15,772 nt of DNA, taken from Paracoccaceae bacterium. GTDB taxonomy: Bacteria > Pseudomonadota > Alphaproteobacteria > Rhodobacterales > Rhodobacteraceae. Under the pieces are notes generated by a model, which made no database searches, was not told the origin of the DNA, and saw nothing but the letters and a program-made list of their open reading frames with translations. Below are positions 1 to 5,886 of this stretch, piece after piece (position 1 is the stretch's first letter; each line of letters opens with the position of its first letter). Location of the stretch: positions 1 through 15,772 of the forward strand of contig JAAEZW010000017.1 in the NCBI GenBank assembly GCA_018222665.1. The letters run 5' to 3'. The translations under genes and the position numbers were made by a program.

Positions 1-360
1 CGCGTGGGGCGGGGCAGTGACAAAAGTACCTGTTTGTTACTTTACAAAGCGCCCCTCAGTGAAACTGGGCGCCGTCGTTTAGAAGTCTTGCGCGAAACAG
101 AGGACGGATTTCGCATTTCCGAAGTAGATTTGCAGATGCGCGGCGCAGGCGATTTGATCGGCACAGCCCAAAGCGGCATTCCGCGGTTTCGAATCGCAGA
201 TATGGAATCGATGTTTTCGCTTATGGCGACAGCACAATCAGATGCTAGAAAGTTAATAAATGACGATCCAAACCTTACTTCAGCGCGCGGTGAGGCCGCG
301 CGCGTGTTGCTTTGGTTGATGGATCAGGATCAGGCAATTCGTTTGATTTCAGTGGGTTAG
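1..360 (+). CDS. recG: ATP-dependent DNA helicase RecG, C-terminal part (5' truncated by window)
   Basis: This is the last 119 residues of RecG, the superfamily 2 helicase that remodels stalled replication forks and Holliday junctions. The frame is open from base 1, so the gene enters from the left and the GTG at position 4 is not a start. The first residues, RVGRGSDKS, match the end of helicase motif VI (family QxxGRVGRG, with the arginine finger). The conserved RecG C-terminal pattern follows: PLSETGRRRLEVLRETEDGF, then LQMRGAGDLIGTAQSG and the FRIAD stretch. The gene ends in TAG at 358-360. No rho-independent terminator follows. The next signal is an SOS operator about 30 bases downstream, so recG transcription may read into the small gene at 460. 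Identification is firm from the motifs; only the N-terminal wedge and first helicase domain are unseen. Confidence 0.95.
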   Translation, partial: RVGRGSDKSTCLLLYKAPLSETGRRRLEVLRETEDGFRISEVDLQMRGAGDLIGTAQSGIPRFRIADMESMFSLMATAQSDARKLINDDPNLTSARGEAARVLLWLMDQDQAIRLISVG

Positions 361-387
361 AAACCCACAGAGCAAATCGTTCGCAAA

Positions 388-431
388 TGTTCTCATAAAG
401 TTCTTTACAAATTCGATTAAAAATGAGAACA
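388..431. repeat. 9-bp perfect inverted repeat spanning the SOS promoter region
   Basis: TGTTCTCAT at 388-396 and ATGAGAACA at 423-431 are perfect reverse complements separated by 26 bases. The left arm contains the first GTTC of the LexA operator, so the right arm supplies an inverted half-site (GAAC, 427-430). There is no T-run after it, so it is a poor terminator candidate for recG. It may be an auxiliary operator or a leader hairpin. Confidence 0.5.
389..403 (+). promoter_or_regulatory. LexA/SOS operator, GTTC-N7-GTTC
   Basis: Two GTTC half-sites lie at 389-392 and 400-403 with exactly seven bases between them, which is the LexA binding consensus known in Alphaproteobacteria. A third GTTC lies at 379-382, six bases before the first. 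The site is 57 bases upstream of the small ORF at 460. A TTAAAA stretch at 417-422 could serve as a -10 element, which would put the operator over the -35 region, but no clear -35/-10 pair is visible. LexA control of the downstream gene is inferred from the site alone. Confidence 0.7.
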
Positions 432-459
432 AATTAGCAACAAGTGGTAGGAGCGAACG

Positions 460-582
460 ATGCGTATGCAGATCAAAACAATCTTGAAAAATTCACCCAG
501 TGCCTTTGCTCAGGATCTGATTGGTGCGACGTCTTTGGTCGTGATTTTGGTTGGTTCGCTTCACCTTCCTGGTTTTCTGTAA
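460..582 (+). CDS. SOS-boxed 40-residue single-pass membrane peptide
   Basis: A 40-residue ORF that is too short for most gene callers but well supported. An excellent ribosome binding site (AGGAG, 449-453) lies six bases before the ATG at 460, the frame ends in TAA at 580-582, and a strong terminator closes the unit at 724. The peptide has a basic N-terminus (R2, K6, K10), a linker with D19, and a hydrophobic segment at about residues 20-40 (core SLVVILVGSLHLPGFL). This predicts one membrane span with the N-terminus in the cytoplasm. The upstream LexA operator implies induction by DNA damage. By analogy, Caulobacter SidA is a tiny SOS-induced membrane protein that blocks division, and E. coli TisB is a tiny SOS-induced membrane toxin. 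I see no clear homology to either, and function is not established. It could instead be a constitutive small membrane protein of the Rhodobacterales. Confidence 0.7.
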   Translation: MRMQIKTILKNSPSAFAQDLIGATSLVVILVGSLHLPGFL

Positions 583-724
583 CTGCCTAGGCGTTTGTCG
601 CGTGCCATTGTCCCTGATTTTGTCCGACCTCATGTCTTTCGGGGTCGCCTAATCCCTTTTCGGATTGCAACAAACGCTTACTGATCCGCCGCCATGTGTC
701 CCCATGTGCGGCGGATATTTTTTT
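583..724 (+). ncRNA. Candidate structured RNA / structured 3' UTR of the SOS-boxed peptide gene
   Basis: The 142 bases after the small ORF can fold into a closed multibranch structure. The outer stem is 588-598 with 670-680 (11 pairs, one G-U; core GCGTTTGT/ACAAACGC). Inside it lie a hairpin at 625-631/641-647 (7 pairs, one G-U, 9-base loop) and a hairpin AATCC/GGATT at 651-655/662-666 with a 6-base loop. The terminator hairpin at 684-716 follows directly. No separate promoter is evident just before 583, so this is more likely the 3' part of the peptide mRNA or a processed fragment than an independent sRNA. I do not recognise it as any known RNA family. The pairing was judged by eye only, without an energy calculation or comparative support. 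Confidence 0.35.
684..724 (+). terminator. Rho-independent terminator of the small SOS-boxed unit
   Basis: The 9-bp perfect stem ATCCGCCGC/GCGGCGGAT (684-692 and 708-716) can be extended inward by CATG/CATG pairing with one bulge. Seven T residues follow at 718-724. The opposite strand has no T-run after the hairpin, so it works rightward, ending transcription before the convergent Fe-S scaffold gene. Confidence 0.85.
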
Positions 725-734
725 GGGGATGTGC

Positions 735-1193
735 TTAATTGCTTTGGGCGTTCTTGTGATCCAGCTCGGCAAAGGCCGCAAGCGTCGCATCAAGGCTTAG
801 CAGGATTGAGGCGTGACGGTTCTTGAAATCTTTGGCAGGCAACAAAACCTCAAGATCCTGAAACGGGGCACAGGGGATTGGCCCATCTTGTTTCAGCATC
901 GCATTCAATTCATCACGTGCGGTCTGCACCTCGCCCACAGTGCGGCCAATGATGGAGTGTCCAACGACGGCGGCCGCCGCTTGGCCCAAGGCGCAGGCTT
1001 TCACATCCTGTGCGTAATCTGTGATTTTACCATCCGTTAGGGTGATATCCACCGTCACAGTTGATCCGCACAGCGGAGAGCGTTTCTTTGCCGTCGCATC
1101 AGGCGTGTCCAAACGCTCCACATGGGGAACATTTGTGGCCAGTTCCAAAATACGTTCGGAATACAGATTGATTAGATCACTCTCGCGTGACAT
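735..1193 (-). CDS. NifU/IscU-like iron-sulfur cluster assembly scaffold protein
   Basis: A 152-residue cytoplasmic protein with the three-cysteine layout of U-type Fe-S scaffolds: C42 in PLCGST, C67 in VKACALGQ and C108 in IPCAPF. The usual family pattern is C-G-[DS], then a Cys near a small-residue helix (here ALGQAAAAVVG), then a last Cys. Such proteins build a 2Fe-2S or 4Fe-4S cluster and pass it to apoproteins. The frame extends upstream to 1370, but the ATG at 1193 is preferred because it follows a purine-rich ribosome binding site (AAGAGGAAG) and the family begins here; the longer version would run across the promoter and into hisI. It is divergent from hisI across 69 bases holding a palindromic promoter-like element. 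No other Fe-S assembly gene is adjacent, so whether it serves the Suf system or one client is unknown. Confidence 0.85.
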   Translation of the reverse strand: MSRESDLINLYSERILELATNVPHVERLDTPDATAKKRSPLCGSTVTVDITLTDGKITDYAQDVKACALGQAAAAVVGHSIIGRTVGEVQTARDELNAMLKQDGPIPCAPFQDLEVLLPAKDFKNRHASILLSLDATLAAFAELDHKNAQSN

Positions 1194-1213
1194 GGGGCTT
1201 CCTCTTTGCGCGC

Positions 1214-1232
1214 TCACCCTATAGATAGGTGA
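1214..1232. promoter_or_regulatory. Palindromic promoter/operator element shared by scaffold gene and hisI
   Basis: The core CCTATAGATAGG (1218-1229) is a palindrome around AG. With one bulged C, the outer TCAC/GTGA bases extend it to 19 bases. It supplies TATAGA (plus) and TATCTA (minus) as possible -10 hexamers. For the minus gene, TTGCAA on the complement of 1244-1249 makes a -35 with a 16-base spacer. The plus-strand -35 is weak. The same 15-base pattern ACCYTATAGATARGT recurs at 5377-5391. Confidence 0.5.
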
Positions 1233-1262
1233 TGAATTCAGGATTGCAAAAGGAATTTGAAC

Positions 1263-1622
1263 ATGCAGTTTGATCCTTCGACTTTGGTCTATAATGATGC
1301 GGGCCTTATCCCTGCAATTGCACAGGATCATAAAACCAAAGAGGTCCTGATGATGGCGTGGATGAATCAAGAGGCCGTTGAAAAAACGCTGGCAACAGGG
1401 CGCGTTACCTATTGGTCACGGTCCCGTCAGGTGTTCTGGATTAAGGGCGAAACATCCGGGCATACCCAGGAATTGGTTGAATTCCGCTATGATTGCGACG
1501 CGGATGCCATTTTAGTTCTGGTCAATCAAACACGGGCTGCGTGCCACACAAACCGCCGACACTGTTTTTATCGCGCGGTTTACGATGGTGCCGTGGTCGA
1601 ATTGATCCAACCAATGGATTAA
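1263..1622 (+). CDS. hisI: Phosphoribosyl-AMP cyclohydrolase (histidine biosynthesis)
   Basis: HisI hydrolyses the adenine ring of phosphoribosyl-AMP to give ProFAR, the third step of histidine synthesis. At 119 residues it is the single-domain form, without the HisE pyrophosphohydrolase domain fused in enterobacteria. Signature stretches are present: [25 protein letters not shown], the metal-binding DCDAD (D77, C78, D79, D81), and [10 protein letters not shown] with the zinc cysteines C94 and C101. The ATG at 1263 is chosen over an in-frame TTG at 1257 because AGGAA at 1251-1255 is correctly spaced from it. Histidine genes are not clustered here, and the divergent partner is an Fe-S scaffold gene. 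The 3' end overlaps gluQ tail to tail. Confidence 0.96.
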   Translation: MQFDPSTLVYNDAGLIPAIAQDHKTKEVLMMAWMNQEAVEKTLATGRVTYWSRSRQVFWIKGETSGHTQELVEFRYDCDADAILVLVNQTRAACHTNRRHCFYRAVYDGAVVELIQPMD

Positions 1623-2479
1623 AGCCCAACCATTCTGCGAACATCCGCAGGGGTTGCACCATCCTCTCGGTATTTGCGAATGGCTTTGACGTCATGGCGT
1701 TTGGCCAGTCGTTTTCCATTTTCATCCCTGATCAGGTCATGATGATGATAAGCGGGTGTTGGGAACCCCAATAGGGTCTGCAGCAGAATATGAATATGCG
1801 TGGCCTCCCTCAGGTCCTGACCGCGGATGACATGGGTGATCCCCTGATGGGCGTCATCAATGACGCTGGCCAAATGATAGGCGGCATAGCCTTTGCGCCA
1901 CAGAACAACTTCACCAATCCTATCCGGAAATTCGGCCAACGTCATGGATGATTGGATATGATTGGAAAATGATATATCTGAATATTCTGAATGGGTTATG
2001 GAATTAATGTCATGTGCAATTTTGTTTAGGGATAATCGTAGGTTCAGGGTATCCAAATCCCCAAGGTGTGGATCATAGTGATGCGCACGACAAGTCCCAG
2101 GGTAAATCAGTCCGTCGGGTCCAAACGCCATATCCTCGGCATGGGGCGCGCCAATGGCCAGTTGAATATCGCGGCGATTGCAGGTGCATGTGAATGTGGG
2201 GATCGCGGGGGATACTCCCGATAAAACAGAAAGATAGGCGTCTTTCCTCTCGCTTTGTTTGATGGACTCCTCGTCCCACGTGATCCCAAGCCACTCAAGA
2301 TCCTGATAAATCAACTCTTCCCACTCTGCTCGCACGCGACTTTGATCCAAATCTTCGATCCGCAGTAAAAAGGCCCCCCCGTGACGCCGCGCGGCGTCAT
2401 GGGCAAGCAATGCGGAATAGGCATGTCCCAAATGCAATGGACCTGTCGGAGATGGCGCGAACCGAGTTCGAAATGTCAT
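1619..2479 (-). CDS. gluQ: Glutamyl-Q tRNA(Asp) synthetase
   Basis: GluQ-RS is a truncated paralogue of glutamyl-tRNA synthetase that keeps the catalytic core but lacks the anticodon-binding domain. It attaches glutamate to queuosine-34 of tRNA(Asp). Its 286 residues fit the truncated form. Visible are the N-terminal [18 protein letters not shown] with the HIGH-type motif (16-19), the DLDQSR loop, a zinc site made by C98, C100, Y126 and C130 (CTC then YPGTC, as in E. coli GluQ), and a degenerate KMSKS-like KRLAKR near 256-261. The start at 2479 overlaps the stop of the upstream methyltransferase gene by ATGA, implying translational coupling. The stop (TAA) shares TTAA with hisI. Its substrate depends on queuosine made through QueA, which is encoded about 10 kb away in this window. 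Also called yadB. Confidence 0.93.
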   Translation of the reverse strand: MTFRTRFAPSPTGPLHLGHAYSALLAHDAARRHGGAFLLRIEDLDQSRVRAEWEELIYQDLEWLGITWDEESIKQSERKDAYLSVLSGVSPAIPTFTCTCNRRDIQLAIGAPHAEDMAFGPDGLIYPGTCRAHHYDPHLGDLDTLNLRLSLNKIAHDINSITHSEYSDISFSNHIQSSMTLAEFPDRIGEVVLWRKGYAAYHLASVIDDAHQGITHVIRGQDLREATHIHILLQTLLGFPTPAYHHHDLIRDENGKRLAKRHDVKAIRKYREDGATPADVRRMVGL

Positions 2480-3087
2480 TTTTTAACAAGGATATAGACG
2501 TTTGATTTCATGTCCTTGCCCGGCAAATGTGCGCCGTATTCGCAAAACACCAATTGCGCGCGCTTCATCTGTGTGTATTCCAACACTTTGTTTTCATAGG
2601 CGGGATCCTCTAACGTGTGATCGTTAAAGGAAAAGGCGAAATATCCCCCCGTGGGCAATAAATCCATGATCGTGTCAAACACAGATAGCGGCGCGGCACC
2701 TGCGCCGATTACACCAATCGCGGCGATGACAGAATATCTGCCCGCTGCGATGTTTGGCCCATCCTCGGGGGAAAACACGTCAAGGTTTCTGTAAATACCT
2801 TTTTCACGGGCCAAATCCACCATGGCAGCGGTGACATCAACGCCATCCACTGCCTGAAACCCAACGTTCAATAACGCCTGTCCCGACAGCCCCGTGCCGC
2901 ATCCATAATCCAGCACCGTTGTGTTTTTATCCAAAACATGACGATCCAAGGCCTCTGCCACGCGCAGGGGCGTGACATAGCCGTTTTCATGGACTTCTTG
3001 GTCATAACTATCGGACCACGCGGTGTATAATTCGCGGCTGTCCAGGGTGCTGATACCATAGGCTTGGTTCAAAAACTTTGTGCTCAT
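2476..3087 (-). CDS. Class I SAM-dependent methyltransferase, METTL27/WBSCR27-like
   Basis: A 203-residue Rossmann-fold methyltransferase. Motif I (VLDYGCGTGLSG, residues 58-69) binds S-adenosylmethionine. It is preceded by the pattern YTAWSDSYDQEVHENGYVTP (21-40), which resembles the METTL27/WBSCR27 group (YDxWAxxYDxxV...GY). Acidic GVDVT near residues 82-86 would be the ribose-binding motif II. The substrate is unknown; the group includes small-molecule methyltransferases. The ribosome binding site is weak. It lies 33 bases after trmFO on the same strand and overlaps gluQ by four bases (ATGA), so it sits inside a tRNA-modification operon. A tRNA or tRNA-precursor substrate is therefore possible but is inference from position only. 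Confidence 0.85.
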   Translation of the reverse strand: MSTKFLNQAYGISTLDSRELYTAWSDSYDQEVHENGYVTPLRVAEALDRHVLDKNTTVLDYGCGTGLSGQALLNVGFQAVDGVDVTAAMVDLAREKGIYRNLDVFSPEDGPNIAAGRYSVIAAIGVIGAGAAPLSVFDTIMDLLPTGGYFAFSFNDHTLEDPAYENKVLEYTQMKRAQLVFCEYGAHLPGKDMKSNVYILVKK

Positions 3088-3120
3088 GGCCCAAGCTTAA
3101 GCAAAAGTTGATTTATCCGT

Positions 3121-4461
3121 CTAGGTGCTTTGTGCTAACCAATCAGAAAAACAGGCTTTTGCACGATCTGTATAGGCTTTGTAGCGGTCTTTTCGCCCCT
3201 TGCGGCCACCTTTTAGGCCGTCGACGGGATGAAACAGGCCAAAGTTCACATTCATCGGCTGAAAGGTTTTCGCCTCGGCCCCGCCTGTGATGTGATGGAC
3301 GAGGGCACCCATCGCGCTATTGGCGGGGACCATGGGCAGGGTATTGCCCAAAATTTCGGCCGCCGCATAGCGACCCGCCAATAGGCCCATCGCGGCACTT
3401 TCGACGTACCCTTCAACGCCCGTGATCTGCCCCGCAAAGCGGATGTTTGGTTTGCTTTTCAAACGCATTTGATCATCCAGTAGCGTGGGCGAATTGATGA
3501 ATGTATTGCGGTGAATGCCGCCCAAACGGGCAAAGCTTGCCTCTTCTAACCCTGGGATTTTGCGAAATACATCGGTCTGGGCGCCATATTTCATTTTGGT
3601 TTGGAACCCCACGATGTTGTAAAGTGTGCCAAGCGCATTGTCACGGCGCAGCTGAACAACCGCATAAGGTTTTTCATCGCTGTGCGGATTGGTCAGGCCA
3701 ACGGGTTTCATCGGGCCAAAGCGCAATGTTTCACGCCCGCGCTCTGCCATGACCTCAATCGGTAGGCAGCCGTCAAAATACCCTGCGGTTTCACCTTCGT
3801 GAAATTCGGTTTTATCCGCGGCCAATAGGGCGTCGATAAACGCCTCATACTGATCCTTATTCATGGCACAGTTGATATAGGCGGTGCGCTCTTCCTCGGT
3901 GTCGCCCTTATCATAGCGTGATTGTTTCCACGCTTTGTCCATATTGATGCTGTCGGTGTAAACGATGGGTGCGATTGCATCAAAAAACGCAAGCGCCTCG
4001 GCACTGGTTTCTTTGGCAATCGCATCCCCAAGTGCGGAGGATGTCAACGGTCCAGTCGCCACAATCCAATGACCATCGTCGGGCAATTCAGTGATTTCTT
4101 CGCCGCTGATGTCGATCAGTGGATGCGCCTTTAGTTTATACGTGACCGAGGCGGCAAAAACATCGCGATCCACGGCCAATGCCCCCCCCGCGGGCAGGCG
4201 ATGTTCATAGGCCTGTGTGATGATTAAACCCCCTGCGGCGCGCATTTCCCAATGCAGCAATCCAACCGCGTTTTGTTCATGATCATCGGATCGAAACGAA
4301 TTGGAACACACCATTTCGCCCAAATACCCCGTGCGGTGGGCAAAGGTTTCAACCTTGGGACGCATTTCGTGGATCACCACCTTGATGCCCATGTTCGCGG
4401 CCTGCCATGCGGCCTCTGATCCGGCCATTCCGCCGCCGATGATATGAAGTGTTTTATCCAT
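3121..4461 (-). CDS. trmFO: tRNA uracil-54 C5-methyltransferase, folate- and FAD-dependent (TrmFO)
   Basis: TrmFO makes ribothymidine at position 54 of the T loop of tRNAs, using methylenetetrahydrofolate as carbon donor and reduced FAD. It replaces the SAM-dependent TrmA in many Alphaproteobacteria and Gram-positives. The 446 residues fit the family. The N-terminal [13 protein letters not shown] (6-18) is the FAD dinucleotide-binding motif. [13 protein letters not shown] with C52 and [11 protein letters not shown] with C198 carry the two cysteines matching the catalytic pair known in Bacillus TrmFO. The C-terminal half contains [20 protein letters not shown], the second FAD-contact region. 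The start ATG at 4461 has no clear ribosome binding site and lies only about 35 bases after the terminator of the upstream crotonase gene, so its promoter must be very close or overlap that terminator. It heads the trmFO-methyltransferase-gluQ operon. Confidence 0.96.
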   Translation of the reverse strand: MDKTLHIIGGGMAGSEAAWQAANMGIKVVIHEMRPKVETFAHRTGYLGEMVCSNSFRSDDHEQNAVGLLHWEMRAAGGLIITQAYEHRLPAGGALAVDRDVFAASVTYKLKAHPLIDISGEEITELPDDGHWIVATGPLTSSALGDAIAKETSAEALAFFDAIAPIVYTDSINMDKAWKQSRYDKGDTEEERTAYINCAMNKDQYEAFIDALLAADKTEFHEGETAGYFDGCLPIEVMAERGRETLRFGPMKPVGLTNPHSDEKPYAVVQLRRDNALGTLYNIVGFQTKMKYGAQTDVFRKIPGLEEASFARLGGIHRNTFINSPTLLDDQMRLKSKPNIRFAGQITGVEGYVESAAMGLLAGRYAAAEILGNTLPMVPANSAMGALVHHITGGAEAKTFQPMNVNFGLFHPVDGLKGGRKGRKDRYKAYTDRAKACFSDWLAQST

Positions 4462-4497
4462 GCCGCTGATCTAGTGATTTTTGTCAGGATTAAAAGG

Positions 4498-4529
4498 AAA
4501 AAATGCGCAAACCTTGGGTTGCGCATTTT
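4498..4529 (-). terminator. Rho-independent terminator of the crotonase gene
   Basis: An 11-bp perfect stem, AAAATGCGCAA (4500-4510) with TTGCGCATTTT (4519-4529), encloses an 8-base loop. On the minus strand it is followed by a T-run given by the A residues at 4498-4503. It lies 35 bases past the crotonase stop and separates that gene from trmFO. Confidence 0.85.
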
Positions 4530-4564
4530 GTCATGTGACGATCGTTGACCAATTGAACCGAGAT

Positions 4565-5350
4565 TTATTGTTCCCAGTTTGGCGGACGTTTGTCCAAAAA
4601 TGCGGCGATGCCTTCCTCGGTGTCGCGGAACAACATGTTTTGTACCATGACATCGCCTGCATAATCATAGGCCTCGGCCACGTTTAATTCCATTTGCTGA
4701 TAAAACGCCTGTTTGCCGATTTTGACAGCGGCGGTCAGTTTGCTGGCCACTGTGTCGGCCAATTCGCGCGTGGCGCTTTCCAACTGATCGTGGGGGACAG
4801 CGCGATTGATCAACCCCAAACGCGCGGCTTCCTCTGTTTCGATGAATTTGCCCGTTGTTAGCATCTCAAAGGCATTTTTGCGCGGGATATTACGTGACAG
4901 GGCCACCATCGGGGTTGAGCAGAATAAACCAATGTTCACGCCGTTGACGCCAAATTTGGTCCCTTGGGCCGCGACGGCCATATCGCATGTGGCCACCAAT
5001 TGGCATCCTGCTGCTGTGGCAATGCCATGCACCTGCGCGATCACGGGTTGGGGCAGTTTCTGAATGCTCATCATCATTGTGGCGCAGCGATCAAACAGAT
5101 CTTTGAAATACGCTTTGCCGCCATCCTCGGCCTGACGTCCCGTTGTCATTTCCTTTAGATTGTGACCTGCACAAAACGCCTTGCCTGACCCCGAAAGGAT
5201 CACGGCACGCACTGATGTATCCTCTTTAATCGCATCAAACTGTGATTGCAGGGCGGCCAACATTTCATCGGATAGGGCATTCAAACGTTCAGGCGCATTC
5301 ATGTTCAAATGTGCGACGCCGTTTGTGTCGTTACGTTCTAAAATTGTCAT
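4565..5350 (-). CDS. Enoyl-CoA hydratase/isomerase family protein, ECHDC3-like
   Basis: A 261-residue crotonase-fold protein. The oxyanion-hole regions are present: AFCAGHNLKE (58-67) and HGIATAAGCQLVATCD (108-123). The residue that aligns with the first catalytic glutamate of true hydratases is Gln117 (AAGCQL instead of GGGCEL). The second glutamate region (normally PE-I-x-x-G) reads NGVNIG (136-141). This variant, together with GLFCSTPMVALSR and the C-terminal FLDKRPPNW, closely resembles ECHDC3, so classical double-bond hydration is unlikely. The start ATG at 5350 has a strong GGAGGG ribosome binding site nine bases away. The gene is divergent from a PaaI-type thioesterase, which suggests joint acyl-CoA handling, and ends at its own terminator (4498-4529). 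Exact substrate is unknown. Confidence 0.9.
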   Translation of the reverse strand: MTILERNDTNGVAHLNMNAPERLNALSDEMLAALQSQFDAIKEDTSVRAVILSGSGKAFCAGHNLKEMTTGRQAEDGGKAYFKDLFDRCATMMMSIQKLPQPVIAQVHGIATAAGCQLVATCDMAVAAQGTKFGVNGVNIGLFCSTPMVALSRNIPRKNAFEMLTTGKFIETEEAARLGLINRAVPHDQLESATRELADTVASKLTAAVKIGKQAFYQQMELNVAEAYDYAGDVMVQNMLFRDTEEGIAAFLDKRPPNWEQ

Positions 5351-5375
5351 CTTGCCCTCCGCGGTGATTTGCGAA

Positions 5376-5392
5376 AACCTTATAGATAAGTT
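5376..5392. promoter_or_regulatory. Palindromic promoter/operator element shared by crotonase and thioesterase genes
   Basis: CTTATAGATAAG (5379-5390) is a palindrome around AG, extended by AAC/GTT if C5379 is bulged. It lies 34 bases from the crotonase start and 23 from the thioesterase start. It offers symmetrical -10 hexamers TATAGA (plus) and TATCTA (minus), but -35 elements are weak on both sides. It matches the element at 1216-1230 in 13 of 15 bases, and the two differences are paired so that symmetry is kept. Confidence 0.5.
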
Positions 5393-5407
5393 GAGAAGAG
5401 GAAAAGT

Positions 5408-5827
5408 ATGCCGTTACGTTTTGATGCCGCTGAATTGCAGAGTTATCTAAATGAGGTGTTTCCGCAGGTGCGCGGGCTTTTCGTGATTGATGAGGTGCAT
5501 GAGGATCATTTGAAAATGCGCATGCCCGTGAAAGAGGCGCATTTGCGCCCCGGTGGTACGGTATCGGGTCCGTCGATGTTTGCATTGGCCGATTGTGGGA
5601 TGTATGCGGCCATCCTTTCGCATTTGGGGAAAGAGGCACTGGCCGTCACAACGAATTGTTCGATTGATTTCATGCGCAAACCCGAGGCAGGGCGGGATCT
5701 CTATGCAATATGCCGTATCCACAAATTGGGCCGTGTGCTGGTTGTTGGGGATGCGATGATTTATTCCGATGGGGTTGATAAACCCGTGGCGCGCGCATCG
5801 CTAACCTATTCCATTCCGCCAAAATAA
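5408..5827 (+). CDS. PaaI-family hotdog-fold acyl-CoA thioesterase
   Basis: A 139-residue single hotdog-domain protein. Thioesterases of this family hydrolyse acyl-CoA, often aryl or short/medium chain, and work as tetramers in the cytoplasm. The helix signature RPGGTVSGPSMFALADCGMYAA (residues 47-68) corresponds to the PaaI pattern in which HGG is followed by a catalytic Asp/Glu on the central helix; here HGG is replaced by PGG and D62 is the acidic candidate. TNCSIDFMRKPEAGRDLYA matches the second conserved strand pair. The start ATG at 5408 follows a purine-rich AGAAGAGGAAAAG ribosome binding site. It diverges from the ECHDC3-like crotonase with 57 bases between, sharing a palindromic promoter element, so the two are probably co-expressed. 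The substrate cannot be read from sequence. Confidence 0.88.
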   Translation: MPLRFDAAELQSYLNEVFPQVRGLFVIDEVHEDHLKMRMPVKEAHLRPGGTVSGPSMFALADCGMYAAILSHLGKEALAVTTNCSIDFMRKPEAGRDLYAICRIHKLGRVLVVGDAMIYSDGVDKPVARASLTYSIPPK

Positions 5828-5842
5828 AGGCCCAAAACGAAA

Positions 5843-5863
5843 GGCCTGCGAAAATCGCAGGTC
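5843..5863. terminator. Hairpin between convergent thioesterase and bactofilin genes
   Basis: CCTGCGA (5845-5851) pairs with TCGCAGG (5855-5861) over an AAA loop, with GG/TC extension to 5843 and 5863. It sits between two converging stop codons. T-runs are weak on both sides, so it is only a modest bidirectional terminator candidate. Confidence 0.5.
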
Positions 5864-5886
5864 CGTTACATTGTTTTGGTGGTAGT

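Noticed and set aside
1194..1370. Upstream extension of the Fe-S scaffold frame to 1370 (59 more residues)
   Set aside because: It would overlap the hisI start and promoter region. The ATG at 1193 has a good ribosome binding site and gives the normal family N-terminus.
4530..4564. Search for a separate small gene between trmFO and the crotonase
   Set aside because: Only the terminator is present; no ORF with a ribosome binding site fits.
5331..5639. 102-residue minus-strand open frame opposite the thioesterase start
   Set aside because: It overlaps two well-supported genes and the divergent promoter, and shows no protein family pattern.
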